Below are positions 44,697-60,099 of a DNA stretch of 64,000 bases, in pieces (positions within the stretch are counted from its first letter, which is position 1; each line of letters starts with the position of its first letter). Source of the DNA: Tanypteryx hageni (taxonomy: Eukaryota > Arthropoda > Insecta > Odonata > Petaluridae); contig CM054112.1 of assembly GCA_028673005.1 (NCBI GenBank), positions 191,507,518 through 191,571,517 on the forward strand, written 5' to 3'. The translations under genes and the position numbers were made by a program. Below the pieces are notes generated by a model. That model ran no database searches and was not told where the DNA came from. It was given only the letters and a program-made list of their open reading frames with translations.

Positions 44697-44867
44697 ATCT
44701 CCAATAGCCATAACAGCTACAATGCTGCCATCTTCAGTGGTGACCTTCTGAAACCAGATTCTAAAAGTAAAATAATCTACTTTCAATTAATCATCACTAA
44801 TGATGGCAGCAGTATAGCTGAAATCTACTTCTGGTGATTCATAAAATTGTTATAGCTATTGGAGATA
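44697..44867. repeat. Inverted repeat with CTGAAGATGGC-type hairpin
   Basis: Outer arms ATCTCCAATAGCCATAAC and GTTATAGCTATTGGAGAT pair, as do inner AGCTACAATGCTGCCATC and GATGGCAGCAGTATAGCT. The stretch after it (GTGCTTATTCTTGAATTTG) recurs at about 42,838-42,860, so it belongs to a dispersed family. Confidence 0.65.
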
Positions 44868-47266
44868 TCTAAGTCGTTATTTATTCAATTTTTCCTACTT
44901 GAGTGCTTATTCTTGAATTTGTTTTCAGTCATTAGACAAGCTCAATAATTCTCCAGCAAAATTTTTTTGTGAGAAACTAAAAAAATGTATACTAGAGAAA
45001 AGAAATAATGTACTTCTTTAGGTAATTACTATTATTTCTCATGTCTTATTTTGGTTTTAAGTTTTTATCAATTCCTTTTCATTAAGCAGAAATACATTTA
45101 TTATTTGACATACTTTCTCATTCATTCTCAAACCTTCCATTATCCCTATAGGACTTTTCCTGCATGCTGATTGACATCACTATAATTGGAAACCAGGTGA
45201 CAGGCAAGATTTTTCATCAATGGAGCAGAAAGATTGACCACCATTGCTTGGCTCCTTCAAAATTTAAGCTTACTGTACAATAAGTTGGATATTAAGCATG
45301 ACATGGACAGAGTTCAAGGGATTAATAATAAATTAAAATACATTTTGTTTTTATTTTAAACATGTGACTCATTCTATCCTATCCAATGTCTTCATGATTA
45401 GTTATTATTCATGAAAATTCATTCTGAGATTGTGACAATCTTTAATTAAAAACTTGACCATAGTTTTAAAAAAATTCATGACACAACATATGACTATCAT
45501 AAGGTTATTCCCATAAGAACAGTGTCTGATCAATCCTTAAGTATTTATTCAGCTTTACTACTCATACTTGGGGCATTATAGTGACTTCAATTCCATGTTA
45601 CTTTTCTTCATATGATTTAAATATGGAATAATGTAAATGTTTTATTTGGTTTATAACTAAGATCAGAATGCCAATTTAAGACTTGCCATAATGGCAATAT
45701 ATATTGTCAATGAAACTAGAATTAATTAAAAACAGACTCTCTACTGCCCAATATTAACGAAAATTTACATAGTTTTATGCTATATTAGTACTGCTACTTA
45801 ACCAGTGCCACATAGACAACATTTATGCTTCAGCTTAGCATACCTTCAATGCCAATTAATTAAGATGATAAATGATTATTTCAATATCTAAAGATGACTA
45901 AATGAAGTTTAAAAAAAAAAACAATTTGAGCAGTAGAGGGTTAATAAAAAATATGCTGAATATCAGAGAAAATATCTGGTGAGAGAAGCTTAATTTTCAT
46001 GATATGTCTGTGCATCATTGCTATTTAAGCTTGCCAACTAAAGGCTTAGATCTGGCTAATTACAGATATGACAACTGTAAATATGCCAGGAATGACTGGT
46101 TCAAACTCTATTCTGGCTGAAATTTAAAGAAAGCAGGTAAACTAGCTTAAACTCTGTGTAACACAAAATCAAAGCTGCAAGTCTGTAAAAAATTTCACTA
46201 AATTTAATCAATACTTTGGGTAACAAATTAAGCCATAGATGCCCAATAGGATTTTAATGTTTGCCAGACTTGTGACCATTAAGTCATATTCACCACAGTA
46301 CAAAATATATGCAACATTAACAGACAAGTTTTTTAGTTTTTTTCAAAAATTCCGCTCATGCATTTGGTTTGTCCATCTGTCTGATGTGCTAACTCCTCCT
46401 AAATGTAAGCAGATACTTTTTTTTTACTAATCAATTTAGTATTGTCTTGTTGTGCATGTTTTCTTGGGTAGGTCTGTCTGTCTGACATACTCCTAAATGA
46501 AAGCAGTGAGACCCAATCGACTCAGTATTGCCTAATTACACGTTTTATCAATTTATCTTGATTTTTAAAACCATCATTCACAGTTAATATTTTTCTCCAA
46601 ATTTATTATTATGAAAAACATATTCCCCCTCATATAAATAAACGTAGATTTTGTATGTTTCAAAATTAGAAACAAGTGAAGATATAAAAATGAACTTTTA
46701 TAACCAACTTTTACATAGTTAATTCTTAAATATGAATAAACTCGTAATATAATTATGATAACCTATCTGCTTGCATGGGCGTAAAAAGTTGCAGCTACCA
46801 GCTGTTGAGTGATGTGAGGTCTATACTTAACCTTTAATCTTTTTACAGTTGAGAGAATGGCAATTAGAAGTAGAGAACTCAGTGGCAAACATAAGAATGT
46901 TTGGTATATAAGTAGTAAGAAGTTTGATAGTATCTTTTGTTTCATTAATCAAAATACTGACATCCATTCATATAGCTTAAAATCAACAAAAATATACTGC
47001 TAGTTCAAGAGTAATTCAGCTTTAGATATTAGTAGGAGTGAAACTGTTTATCACCAACGAGGATTTCAATGGCCTTTTCATAGGGAAAAGTTTTCAGAAT
47101 AATCTTAAATGAATAAAAAAGTTTTTAAGAAAAATAAAAACTCAATACATAATAATTACGATAAATAAAAACTTACAATTATTAGCAGAAATATACCTTC
47201 AAAAAATGTAGGAATGCTTGTATCAACACAAATCCACATTCAAATAAAGAGATTTCTATTACACTT
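44868..47266. other. Intergenic, nothing assigned
   Basis: About 2.4 kb of AT-rich DNA. No exon, RNA gene or repeat end was recognised. Confidence 0.4.
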
Positions 47267-48409
47267 TGAACAATGACAAACAACAACACACCTTGACGCT
47301 TTCCCTTGCAGGGTAAGCCATGCCAATTACCAACCCATCACCACATGCTTCCTCCACAAACTTCTATCCTTGCACACTTCTTTTGCTTCACTTACATTCA
47401 TACACTGAGTCACACATTTCCTTTTATTCCTCATACTTTTCACGTCCCTTTTTTTCAGTCTCTCACTAAACACATCCAACCAAGTCTTGCGCGGTCTGCC
47501 TCTCCCTCTCTCGCCATTCACTCTTCCTCCATAAACTTGTTTGGTGATTCTACTCTCCTCCATTCTTTCTACATGCCCGAACCACCTCAGCAGACCTCTC
47601 TTATACAAATCTGTCACACCATCCTTCATACCACATTCGTTCATCACCCAATTATTCCTTACTTTGTCCCTCCTAGATTTTCCACAAACTCTTCTCATGT
47701 ATCCCATCCCAACCGCATTCAAACCACTTTTATGCTTCTCCTGACACACCCATGTTTCACTGCCATACGGCGAGGTAGGCATTAAAACACTCTTGTATAC
47801 AGACAATTTCGCTTCTTTTGACAACCATTCATTCTTTGCAATCGACCACACTCCCTGCCACCTTTCTACCAGCATTCACTCTCCTTTTGATTTCCCCATC
47901 TACTCTACCATTTTTACTAAATATTCTACCAAGGTATACAAATTCATCCACTACCTCAATCATTCCACCATTTATGCTAAATTGACAGTCGTTCACCTCA
48001 TACTCCCGATTGAACACAACTACCTTGGTTTTGGCCACATTTATCCTTAAGTCCATTCTCACTGTCGTATCATGTAGGCTATCTAACATTCTCTGCAATT
48101 CTTCTGGGTTCTCAGCCATTAACACAGCATCATCTGCATACAGAAGTACACGAACATTCTCTCCACCAACCTTAACACCCACCATATCCATACATGCCTG
48201 TCTCACACATTTATCCATGAACACATTAAATAACCAAGGGGACATGACACATCCTTGTTGTACACCTTGCTCAACTCTAAACCAATCACTCATGTCATTC
48301 ACCCTTACACATGCCCTACTTCCAGTATACACTACCTTTATAGCATTCAGCAACCAACCATTCACTCCATACTCGCTCACAACGTTCGGAATGTTCTGAA
48401 CAATGACAA
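47267..48409 (-). mobile_element. 5'-truncated LINE insertion with 13-bp target duplication
   Basis: The element 47,280-48,396 reads on the minus strand and is flanked by exact TGAACAATGACAA repeats (47,267-47,279 and 48,397-48,409). It starts inside the reverse transcriptase, as expected for a 5'-truncated target-primed insertion, and ends in a short TTG-rich tail. The good state of its frames and exact duplication suggest a fairly recent event. Confidence 0.9.
47327..48380 (-). pseudogene. LINE reverse transcriptase C-terminal half (one frameshift)
   Basis: Two overlapping minus frames join near 47,830-47,875. The first (48,380-47,829) has GVNGWLLNAIKVVYTGSRAC, VEQGVQQGCVMSPWLFNVFM and the catalytic LLYADDAVLMA. 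The second (47,875-47,327) has YGSETWVCQEK, MRRVCGKSRRDKVRN, LLRWFGHVERM and GRGRPRKTWLDVF. These are the RT and post-RT motifs of RTE-like LINEs common in crustaceans and insects. A single frameshift separates them. The endonuclease and early RT are absent through truncation. Confidence 0.88.
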
Positions 48410-48496
48410 TAGTTTGTTTAATCTCATTGCTATGATGTATGCGTGTCTACCTTCCCACATGAATTCAAATACACATTTATCGCAGCACCAATGCAA

Positions 48497-48670
48497 GGAT
48501 CTGGTGGCCAAGGTGACTAAATCACTTTTCTTATGCAATGGTGAGGTGAGGTGGTTCGAACCCTGTAAGCAGCTTTCAGATTAGACGGGATCCAAGACAT
48601 ATACATGTTGTCTCACCTCACCATCACGTATGACAAGTGATTTAGTCACCTTGGCCACCAGGCAAAGTTA
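48497..48670 (+). repeat. tRNA-derived SINE head inside an inverted repeat
   Basis: TGGCCAAGGTGA (48,504-48,515) fits an A box and GGTTCGAACCC (48,553-48,563) is a perfect B box, 37 bases apart. The left part GGTGGCCAAGGTGACTAAAT pairs with its complement at about 48,640-48,661, and GGTGAGGTGAG at about 48,540 with CTCACCTCACC at about 48,614. So a second, inverted head lacks the B box. Confidence 0.6.
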
Positions 48671-51398
48671 CTATAAAAGTTGGTAAAAAAGATGACTGAT
48701 GAATAATAGGTATCGATTTGTCACATGTTGCTATAGTAGACACGATATAATGTGAGTTATGCTCCATCCCTGTGAGTCTTGTTGTGTGGGAGGCAGTGTT
48801 GCCAAATTGAACATTTTCAGATAACTGAGAGTAAAAAATTTAATGCAAAAATCATTCCCAAACTATTTTTCACAAAACATTAAGTATTTTCTTTTAAAAA
48901 AATAATATGCTATTATGCAATTTTTATCACTCGCTATTATTCATCAAATGATTTGGAAATAGTAGTGCATTCATTGATGTTAGAAAAATTCCAATATATT
49001 ACTCATGGTTTTAGCTTAATAATATAGTTTGTTTATCGTGTATACATTGAACCAGTAAGAAAGTAAAGAATCTTTTAGCTGCATCCAACACAAATTTTGG
49101 GGTTGATATCGTGAAAAAAGTTGCCTCTTGCTAAATCTCGTTCTATCAGAGTTGCACCCAAACATACTGTATATGAAATATTGGGTGAATAACAAATATA
49201 TATTTAGTGAAAGTTTCATCCTGATAACTTAATCGAGTCACTACTGTCCTTGCAAAGGAGAGTTTGAGGCGGTATATCTTGAAAACCACAACAATTTTAA
49301 TGGGTGAAAAGTAGTGGGTAGAGAATTTCTATGTTAATTGATGTACATTTAAAATTTTTAGCTTATGTTTAAATATTTTATATTGGGCTGTATTTGAAGA
49401 AAAACCGTTTTTAGCCCTGCAAATCCAATAAGACGAATTTGAATGTTTACAACTCAGAAACCCTACAATATATCAACTTGCAGTTTTAATAGCACTTACC
49501 TAAAACTAATAGGAATAAGCATCTGAAAGCATTAAAAGTGGAGGGTTGACTTATGCACAAGTAATACCCTTGGTGTTATCGGTCCAGCGGTTTTTAAACT
49601 TTTATGGAGCAAACATCAATTAATAAAAAAGAAAACTACTATCCTACTGTCTCAAAATTTATCTTGAATATTATCATTGTATGGATCAATGAGATGTTCT
49701 TCATCGGCTATATCATTCCACAAAATATCGTCTTCTGCCCCGTCTAGTTCATTGGATCAAGCACATTTCTTAAACAATTTAACCACCGTTTCTAAGTCCT
49801 ACAAAAATAAGTGCAATAAACTATACATAAATTAAATGCCGAGATTATTGCAAAGATAAATATATGGAAAAATTCAATTGATAGAAAATATTTCATATTT
49901 GATATTTTAACTATTATTTTGACTTTGGTGTACAGAAAAAGTGTACGTATTTCAGGATACATTGTTACAAATAATGAATTTAAATAGCTTATTATTACAT
50001 TGTTTTACTTATTATAAATATATTGAATTAAAATGTATTATTGAATCAAATGGATCAATACATACTAGGTAAACTCAAGAATGTTGTTCTGTTACACCTC
50101 AAACACTAGGGTCAACTTATACAAGAAATATACAAAAAACCAACATTTTTATAAAAACAGCACAGGTCGACCTATACACGAGTATATATGGTGGTTATTG
50201 TGAAAATGAACACTTTCTACATCTCATAGCTCTTTAGAAGGAATTAAGTTAATAATTAAATTTCCAAATAAGACACAAAATTTAAAGTGAGAATTTCATT
50301 TTGTTAAGGATCAAAAGTTGCTCAAACTAACCCACCTGGAAGCTTTTTTATAAAAACCAGCCTTGTTTTATAATCAATCCGCTTGTTTTCCTAATATTTA
50401 GTAAAAATATGTAAAATTGTTAGAAATGATGCAGATACTGTGTAATAGGTAGTTAATTTTTCATTCGACTTCAATTACACAGAGAAACTTGGATGAGTTT
50501 TATACACAACACAAAATTTTATCCTTTTGCACAACTTGCTGGAACATAAAATATAAATCATTTCGAATGACAAGTAACAAAATTATCTTCATTAATAGTA
50601 AATTACACCATTTATTAACCAGAAATTGTCAATAATTACACTTTTTACAATAACTACAATTTTTCCTAGGAACAATGGAATGTGCAAGAATCTAGTGAAG
50701 AAAGATATGAAAAAGACATTACAAATGCTAGATAGTTTTTACTTACCCATTTATCTTAGCTAATTAGTTACCATTATATACATAAAGTTCTCAATATAGA
50801 TAACAAAATTAAAGGCAGTTTCTTCGGAGACAGGTCATTTCTATGTCCTTTTAAGCAGAGATATAAAAACGTATGCAATGATTTTGTACGAACAAAAAAT
50901 TTATCTTTTCATTAATACTGTTGAACATATAAAAAATAATTACATAAATACCTTAAATTTCTTCTTAAAAATGAGTCAAAATTATTTTTAGTGCACAACA
51001 TACTGATTATATGGCTTCCTGCCTAAACTGTGTATATTTCATAGTATGTTTTACATACAATAGACACCACAACAAATATTACCATTGTATTATCATTAAT
51101 GACAATCAGATGATTTCAATTTTTTTATACATTTTTTGGACATGCATTAAATTTCTCCATTGCTCCTCAAAAAAATATTAAGTTTTCGTGTGAATACCAA
51201 TGGTATATTAGTGACTATACATTTCTACAACCAAATTATCTGCCTCCATTTTTTTATCAATTTCATCTGTCCAGATAAACAATTTAATCAGATTACACAT
51301 TATGTTGTTTGCTTTTCCTAATAGGCATCTCTACCACATCTTCAACCCCATGTTTTTAATTCACCATGAAGAAATACAATTAATCATAGCTAATTTCT
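48671..51398. other. Flank and 3' UTR side of V-ATPase E, nothing assigned
   Basis: AT-rich. GGTCGACCTATACACGAGTA then TATATGG at about 50,165-50,191 resembles a pogo-like terminal repeat. Possible minus-strand poly(A) signals occur but none could be singled out. Confidence 0.35.
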
Positions 51399-54355
<2,957 letters not shown>

Positions 54356-54654
54356 TTTTGTTTTTTCTGTAAGAATTACAACGTATTAATAATTTGAGAT
54401 GGCTATAGTAATGATTTTTCTAATGAATTAACTACACTGAGGTATGAAGAAGTGTCCAGTACCACACTTGATCATATGATATCGGTCAACCAAGTGATTC
54501 ATATAAAAGTTTATGGTAATTGAATGTAACTTTCATGTTAATTATACTTTCATCGGCAATATTTGTCAATTATATTTTAATAGTCTAATTTTTGTTTTTT
54601 TCAAATACTAAAATTTTATAAGTCTTCACACAAATATCGTTTACAGTCACTAAT

Positions 54655-54754
54655 ATGAGTAAGGATTTCAAGCATAGGTCGCTAATATGGAAGCAATTTG
54701 CTTACGATCGTATATCTGGCGAAGAAAAGTTTAAGGACCGTGTAAACGAAAGAG
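54655..54754 (+). CDS. Unrecognised gene, first visible exon
   Basis: ATG at 54,655 opens MSKDFKHRSLIWKQFAYDRI, SGEEKFKDRVNERG, ending at a donor AGAG/GTAAAT after one base of a codon. TTTACAG at 54,640-54,646 could be an acceptor, so the true exon may begin at 54,647. Composition is charged and protein-like, unlike nearby AT-rich frames. I do not recognise the family. Its start is 300 bases from the V-ATPase E start, head to head, so a shared promoter is possible. Its phase does not fit directly to the exon at 56,444. Confidence 0.45.
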
Positions 54755-56443
54755 GTAAATTACATAGTAATAAACAATAAACTAAAAAAATGTAGTACAC
54801 TGTAACTTCTCTGGTACATGGACTTTGCCTTTTACCCCCGAAAGTGAAATGAACCTGTGAAGCATTTACTGAAAACTAAAGTGAAAATTTTCTGATTAGT
54901 TTATTTGCTAATAAATGTTTTGGGCCAATATAATTGATCTCCACAATCAAATTTTAAATGCAAATTAATCCATCACTTGAAGAATATGCTTAGGATTAAA
55001 GACTTCATAAACGTCACATTTGTTTTGGAAGATTTCAGTGAGTATGTTTTCGAGATGTATGTGTAAATTTGGCACTGAATAGACTATTGTATGGGAAACA
55101 GAACGTAACGAGTGCTTATCATGTATTGTGCAGGTTACTAGTTCATAAGTGATTGCCTTGAATCTTTTAAATTAAAAACAATGCTATTGTGCTTATTATT
55201 ATAAAAGTTAACACTTGAAACAATATATAATACCTCATAAAACGATTGCGTGCAAACAAAAAGCACTTAGAATGTAATAATAGTATTAAATCTCACTTGA
55301 AACAATAATTTGTCTAATATCTGCTTCTGCGTACTTCGTAGTTGTCAAATTCGTATACCAAGTAATAAATGGTTTATGAGCACAGCTAAGCCTTATGTAC
55401 AAATCATGTTTTTATTGATACACTTGTTTCACTGTATTTCTATTGAAGTCGAACCTACAACTATGATTTGTTTGCACCAAAAAGTGATTAATTTCAGTAT
55501 TATGTACCTAGTGTATGTTTTGGTTCAAATTTTGCTGTTCATCGTATGATTCCGTTACACATAAGATCTATTATTAATGCCCAAGTTTATTGAATCTGTA
55601 ATTAACTAAATCTAAATATTTCATTCTAATCAACCAGCAGATTTCGTATGGGTAATTTGTAATTCGTTATTGTTTCTACATCGAAATATCGAATATAAGC
55701 CAAAGAAAGTTATGCTTACCTTTATATTTCCATAGTAATCCCATGGGTAATAGTATGTGATTGTATGAACTAAGTATTGGCGGTCTTAAATCGTTTTCTC
55801 TCTCGAGCTTTTACAGAGTTAGTATTTAATCGGTTAGAATGCTGACCGCCTGCTAATAGAAAGAACGATAAATGGAAAACGTATTCTTCATTGTAACTGA
55901 AAAAAATCCTCGGTGAAATAGTTACATTGTTAGAAAACTGTGGCAACAGTCGTGATAGGTAGAGTCGTGTTACAGTTCTGTGCCAATTGTATCAGTCAAT
56001 AAGTTTACATTGTTATATGTCAAAATAGTCGAAATGGATTTTAAAGCGAAAATACTTGAGGTTTTTTGTTTCATGCACCTATGCATCTGGACCACAAGTT
56101 AATTTAGTGGGTTATTTTTGCTTTCTTTGAACAATTGTAAATTTAATTTACAAGGAACCATATTTGTTTTGCTGGATAAACTTTGTTTGCCTTTTTCAAA
56201 ATCGACATCTGATTTTCGAATAACAACGTTACTAACCTCAACGTTGATATTTTCATTTTATTAAAATAAAAATTGATATTTTAATTATTTCGCCAAACAT
56301 CTATTAGTGATTTTTTGATGAGGTTTCTGTATCAAAAACATTCCATTTTCACGATCTTATTATATATCTATTGATGCTAATGTAAATCTAAGCCTTTATA
56401 TCTACAATCTTACGGCTGGACAGATCAAGACCTACATTATTAG
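54755..56443. other. Intergenic or intronic, no further exon recognised
   Basis: AT-rich apart from the candidate leader exon at 55,720. A 79-codon frame at 55,310-55,549 is hydrophobic and motif-free, probably chance. Confidence 0.35.
55720..55810 (-). other. ATP6V1E1: Candidate V-ATPase E 5' leader exon
   Basis: On the minus strand a strong donor (AAAG/GTAAGC, exon end 55,720) could join the acceptor just upstream of exon 1 (54,367). The joined leader has an in-frame ATG at 55,744 giving MGLLWKYKEKTK before the conserved MALSD start. The 5' limit is a guess. It could equally be purely untranslated or not an exon. Confidence 0.35.
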
Positions 56444-57719
56444 GATACAACTGCTATTGTTCATTCTAAAGAAAAAGAAAGGAATTTGAAAATGCCTGGG
56501 TTAGAGCGTAAACATGTTAGGCGTCCATGGGCTTTGGGGGCTGGACATGGAATTAGAACTTCATCTCAACCTAAGTCATTATCTAAGGTACCATGAATAT
56601 TGTGATAATATATTCAAAACAAAATACTGTGATAACCTTAATCAGTGAATTCCAGTCCTTGAAATTTTAGTTTCCATTATCAGATATGGGATTTCCTACT
56701 TCTGTTTAATATTTATATATTTTTTATCATTCATTGAATTTTAAAACATTCAGTTTTGGCTTATTGTGGTCTATTTCTCATTATTAATCAATCAAGGTTT
56801 ATCTATAAAAGTATTGATATCATGCCATACTTTTCATGGCTCAGGACATGAACAGTGGCTGTATTAAGGTACTACCACGTGATGTTTCCATTAGAAGTTT
56901 TTGCAGTTCTGACAGTTTTTATTCTTAGTAGTAATATACATGTTTGTTTTATACTGTCATCTACTATTTATGTTAATTGAACATTATATATATATTACAT
57001 GTATTATTTGTTTTGGGAAATTTCTAATTGGTAAATATGAACCGTTTCGTCAATATTTTTTACAGTAATTCTCAAACAAGAAAATATTTTTCTTTCATAG
57101 TAAATTTATGCTCTTCATCTGTATCTACATTTTACCAAACAATTCACTTGATCAGTGGATGACTGAGGGGCACAATTAAAGCCCTAACAATCCTTTGTTT
57201 CAATCTTACAATATGTGTATGTTTCTGTTAGAGCACTGCATAATTTGTATTTTCAAAAAAATAGTGTCAACGTAATCATCGTGGCCAATCATCTCACCAC
57301 CGCCATACAGAGGGCAAAGGTGGCATCCGTAGTAGCAGTGAAAGCAGTGGAAAGGCGTGGCAGCATCACCGCCAACATCGGCAAGGTGGCTCCATGGCCA
57401 ACCTGAACTTCCAACAGCCACCTCGGAGTCTGGCAGGAAGTGGGGGTGGGGGGCCCCAAGGGCTGTCAAGGGGAGCCTTTGGGGGTCCTTCTCCCTCATC
57501 CTCTTCATCCGGTCACGCTACTCCAACACCAATGGGAGGTGACCGGGCTCTATTCTTGGGTGCTGGGGGTTCCTTCTCTTCGCCTCCATCAGGAAATTCC
57601 ACTTCCTCTGGCCAACCACTCTCTCCTAATCGGGGAATGCAGCCTGGGATGGGAGGAGCGAGAAATTCTCTTTTTGGTCAGAGAGGTTTCCCTGACAGGA
57701 GAGGCCTTCAGAGTATGGG
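56444..57719 (+). CDS. Unrecognised gene, two phase-compatible exons
   Basis: Exon 56,444-56,587 (acceptor CATTATTAG, donor AAG/GTACCA, 48 codons) reads DTTAIVHSKEKERNLKMPGL, ERKHVRRPWALGAGHGIRTS, SQPKSLSK. Exon 57,265-57,719 (acceptor AAAAATAG, weak pyrimidine tract; donor ATGGG/GTGAGT) joins in phase 0: CQRNHRGQSSHHRHTEGKGG, then Ser/Gly/Gln/His-rich sequence (MANLNFQQPPRSLAGSGGGG; NSLFGQRGFPDRRGLQSMG). The region is GC-rich against an AT-rich background, typical of real coding DNA. It looks like the disordered N-terminal part of a larger, perhaps RNA-associated, protein (inference from composition only); the rest lies beyond the window or was not found. Confidence 0.65.
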
Positions 57720-58982
57720 GTGAGTGTAATTTTTTTTGTCTAAAGCATACTGATTCTAAGTTGGCAGTTATTATTTTTAGTTAAAGGAAGTGATTTACAG
57801 TTGTGTCATAAAAACTTGAAATTTATCTTTTGATTACAGAGAAAGTTGTTTATTTTAAAACTTAGTTCTTGTATGATATTTTGATTAAAAAGGAGTTGTA
57901 TTGTCATTTATGTTCTTTCATCGATTGCCTCATTGCGTAAAACTTGTGGCCCTATATTGCCATGTATTATTTATCATAATTTATCAAATTTATTAGCTCA
58001 TATTTATATGGTGTTTGCTCATTAAAAATATTCCCAGGTTTTTATTAGTATTGATGAAAATTAATTTAGTTAAAATTTGTGCATTAAAATTTTAAAAATA
58101 TTTTCTTAGTTAAAATGTTCAATTCAAAGAGGTTTTTATTATTTCCATTTTCAAACAAAATAATTAGGCTGCATATTTTGAAGCTGTAGGTAATTATTTC
58201 ATAATCCCAATGAAACACAAAATGAATTGCAAATTATTGAGTGTAGTTCTCACTTATCATTCTTATTGGAATGTTAATTCTGATGCGATATTATATTCTT
58301 GCTAGATAAAATTTGCTGGTTACCCCAAAAAATTATTTGTATTTAAGAATATATCATTTTGTCATACTTTAAAAAATATTAAAAGATAGCAAAGGATTTA
58401 AAAGTATTAAACCATTCCTGGTACATTATTTGATTTTTAATATTTAATTTTTAAATCAATAATTTTGTTACTATACATTTCAAGTGCTTAAACAGATTGT
58501 CAATTATATTATTAAATAGGAATAAACCTTATACATAAGACATACTTTATTGGCTTAAAGTTTCATAAAAGAAATGTGTATAACTAAGTATCCAATAAAA
58601 GAAAATTACATATATTTGTTGTATCTAGGTTTCATTCATATTGTTCCAAACCTATAGATAACATTGAATTAACTTGGTTTCAAGTTGCAGTTAAACGCTA
58701 AGATAATATATGAAATGTGAATAATTTAAGGCTCATAGTTGCTTAGGTATACTTTTAATTTAGCATGTTAGAGTATCTCTAGGTTAATGTCATTGTTTCT
58801 AGGTTTCCTTATATAAATAATAACAACCATAGTGTGTATATTTCACCTTTATTAACTTGACGTAGGCTCATTTCAATATAAATATTTTAAGATCAGTTTT
58901 AGAAGGCAGCAAGGTTTTGCTTATGTTAAAATTTCCTTAGGTAGCAATTCTTGTAATGTTTTCTTTATGTTTAAGATTACTC
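57720..58982. other. Intron of the unrecognised gene, nothing assigned
   Basis: AT-rich. No exon with the needed phase was recognised. Confidence 0.4.
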
Positions 58983-59404
58983 TTAACCTTTATCTGCCAG
59001 TTTCAAATGCCCACACACAGGGTCCTGCTGCAAGATTTAATTTGAGGTATTCAAAATATTTTAACTTTCTCCATATACGAAGTATAGATAAAGTATTGGT
59101 TTTCATGAAAAAAAAATGAATTCGAGATATCTTTAGACATCTGGAGTGCCCATATGGGCATGAAAAATGGGTCATATTCAGTGCCTGTCATGCCCGTACG
59201 AACAGGCTTAGTTGGAAAGTCGCCCACATATGTTGCATTCATCATGGATGCGTGAAATTTGGGAGGGGTCCTCCTAAGGCCTGCTCTCAAGATGTGTTGA
59301 GGCAAACATGCAGTAGACACAACTACTGGGGATGGGGACACCTCACACCGAGAGAAAACAGAAAATAGGGTGCGAGCGACCTCTCCACGGTCCAAGGGTT
59401 TTTC

Positions 59405-59790
59405 AAGTGGACTAAGAAGCTCTTCTTCTACCTCCTCAAGGTGGCAGTGCTCAATAGCTACATTTTACTAAGGTCAGGGAGAGGGGGAGGCAAATGATGC
59501 ATCAGGAGTTTTGTGAGGGAATTTATTGTAGAAGAGGCGTCAGCTATTCCCTCAAAAACTTCCCAAAAGGGAAGACAAGGTGCAAGCAGGGCCCCATTTG
59601 GTTGATTAGAAATGAAAGAAAATAAACATTAGCCCATAAAGGGAAATTGCCTTCGATCCCGAGTATGCTCAAAGAAGGGAAAATACAGACAGCAGTGGCA
59701 GAATGCAAAATATGCTATGTTGGTCTATGTGTATTTTCCTGTTTTGAAGAATTCTACACAATGCAGGATTTCTAAGTGCAATGTAGAATG
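59405..59790 (+). pseudogene. piggyBac transposase C-terminal remnant
   Basis: The plus frame reads FKWTKKLFFYLLKVAVLNSY-like residues (WTKKLFFYLLKVAVLNSYIL at about 59,412-59,470), then after breaks ECKICYVGLCVFSCFEEFY, the zinc-binding tail. Both are standard piggyBac-family C-terminal features. Stops in between. Confidence 0.65.
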
Positions 59791-60099
59791 AAATTCTTAT
59801 TGTAATGCATGAAAAATGAACTATAAAAATTATCACTAATGTTTTTATTGAATTTATCATTGTTATATTATAGAATTATGCCAGATTTGCATTATTTTGT
59901 TTTCTTCTACTAAGACATAATCCCATTATTTACCAAGTGATTTATGTTTTTTATTTGAATGTTTTATCACTAATAGTTCAAGAAATACAAGATATTTTCT
60001 GATTGAATGCAAGAAAACTTTAAATGTCCAAAATTAAATCCGGCAGCAAGAGTCTACTAAGGGACATTTAACTCTGGTGTTTAAAGGTTAAGGTCCCCT

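Noticed and set aside
47306..48584. Long plus-strand frames (159, 129 and 109 codons)
   Set aside because: They are shadows of the minus-strand LINE reverse transcriptase.
57206..57784. Alternative frames on both strands over the GC-rich exon
   Set aside because: Only the frame entered at 57,265 joins the upstream exon in phase and ends at a good donor.
59051..59395. 114-codon minus frame
   Set aside because: No recognisable motif, and it lies beside a plus-strand piggyBac remnant and inside the piggyBac-bounded repeat region.
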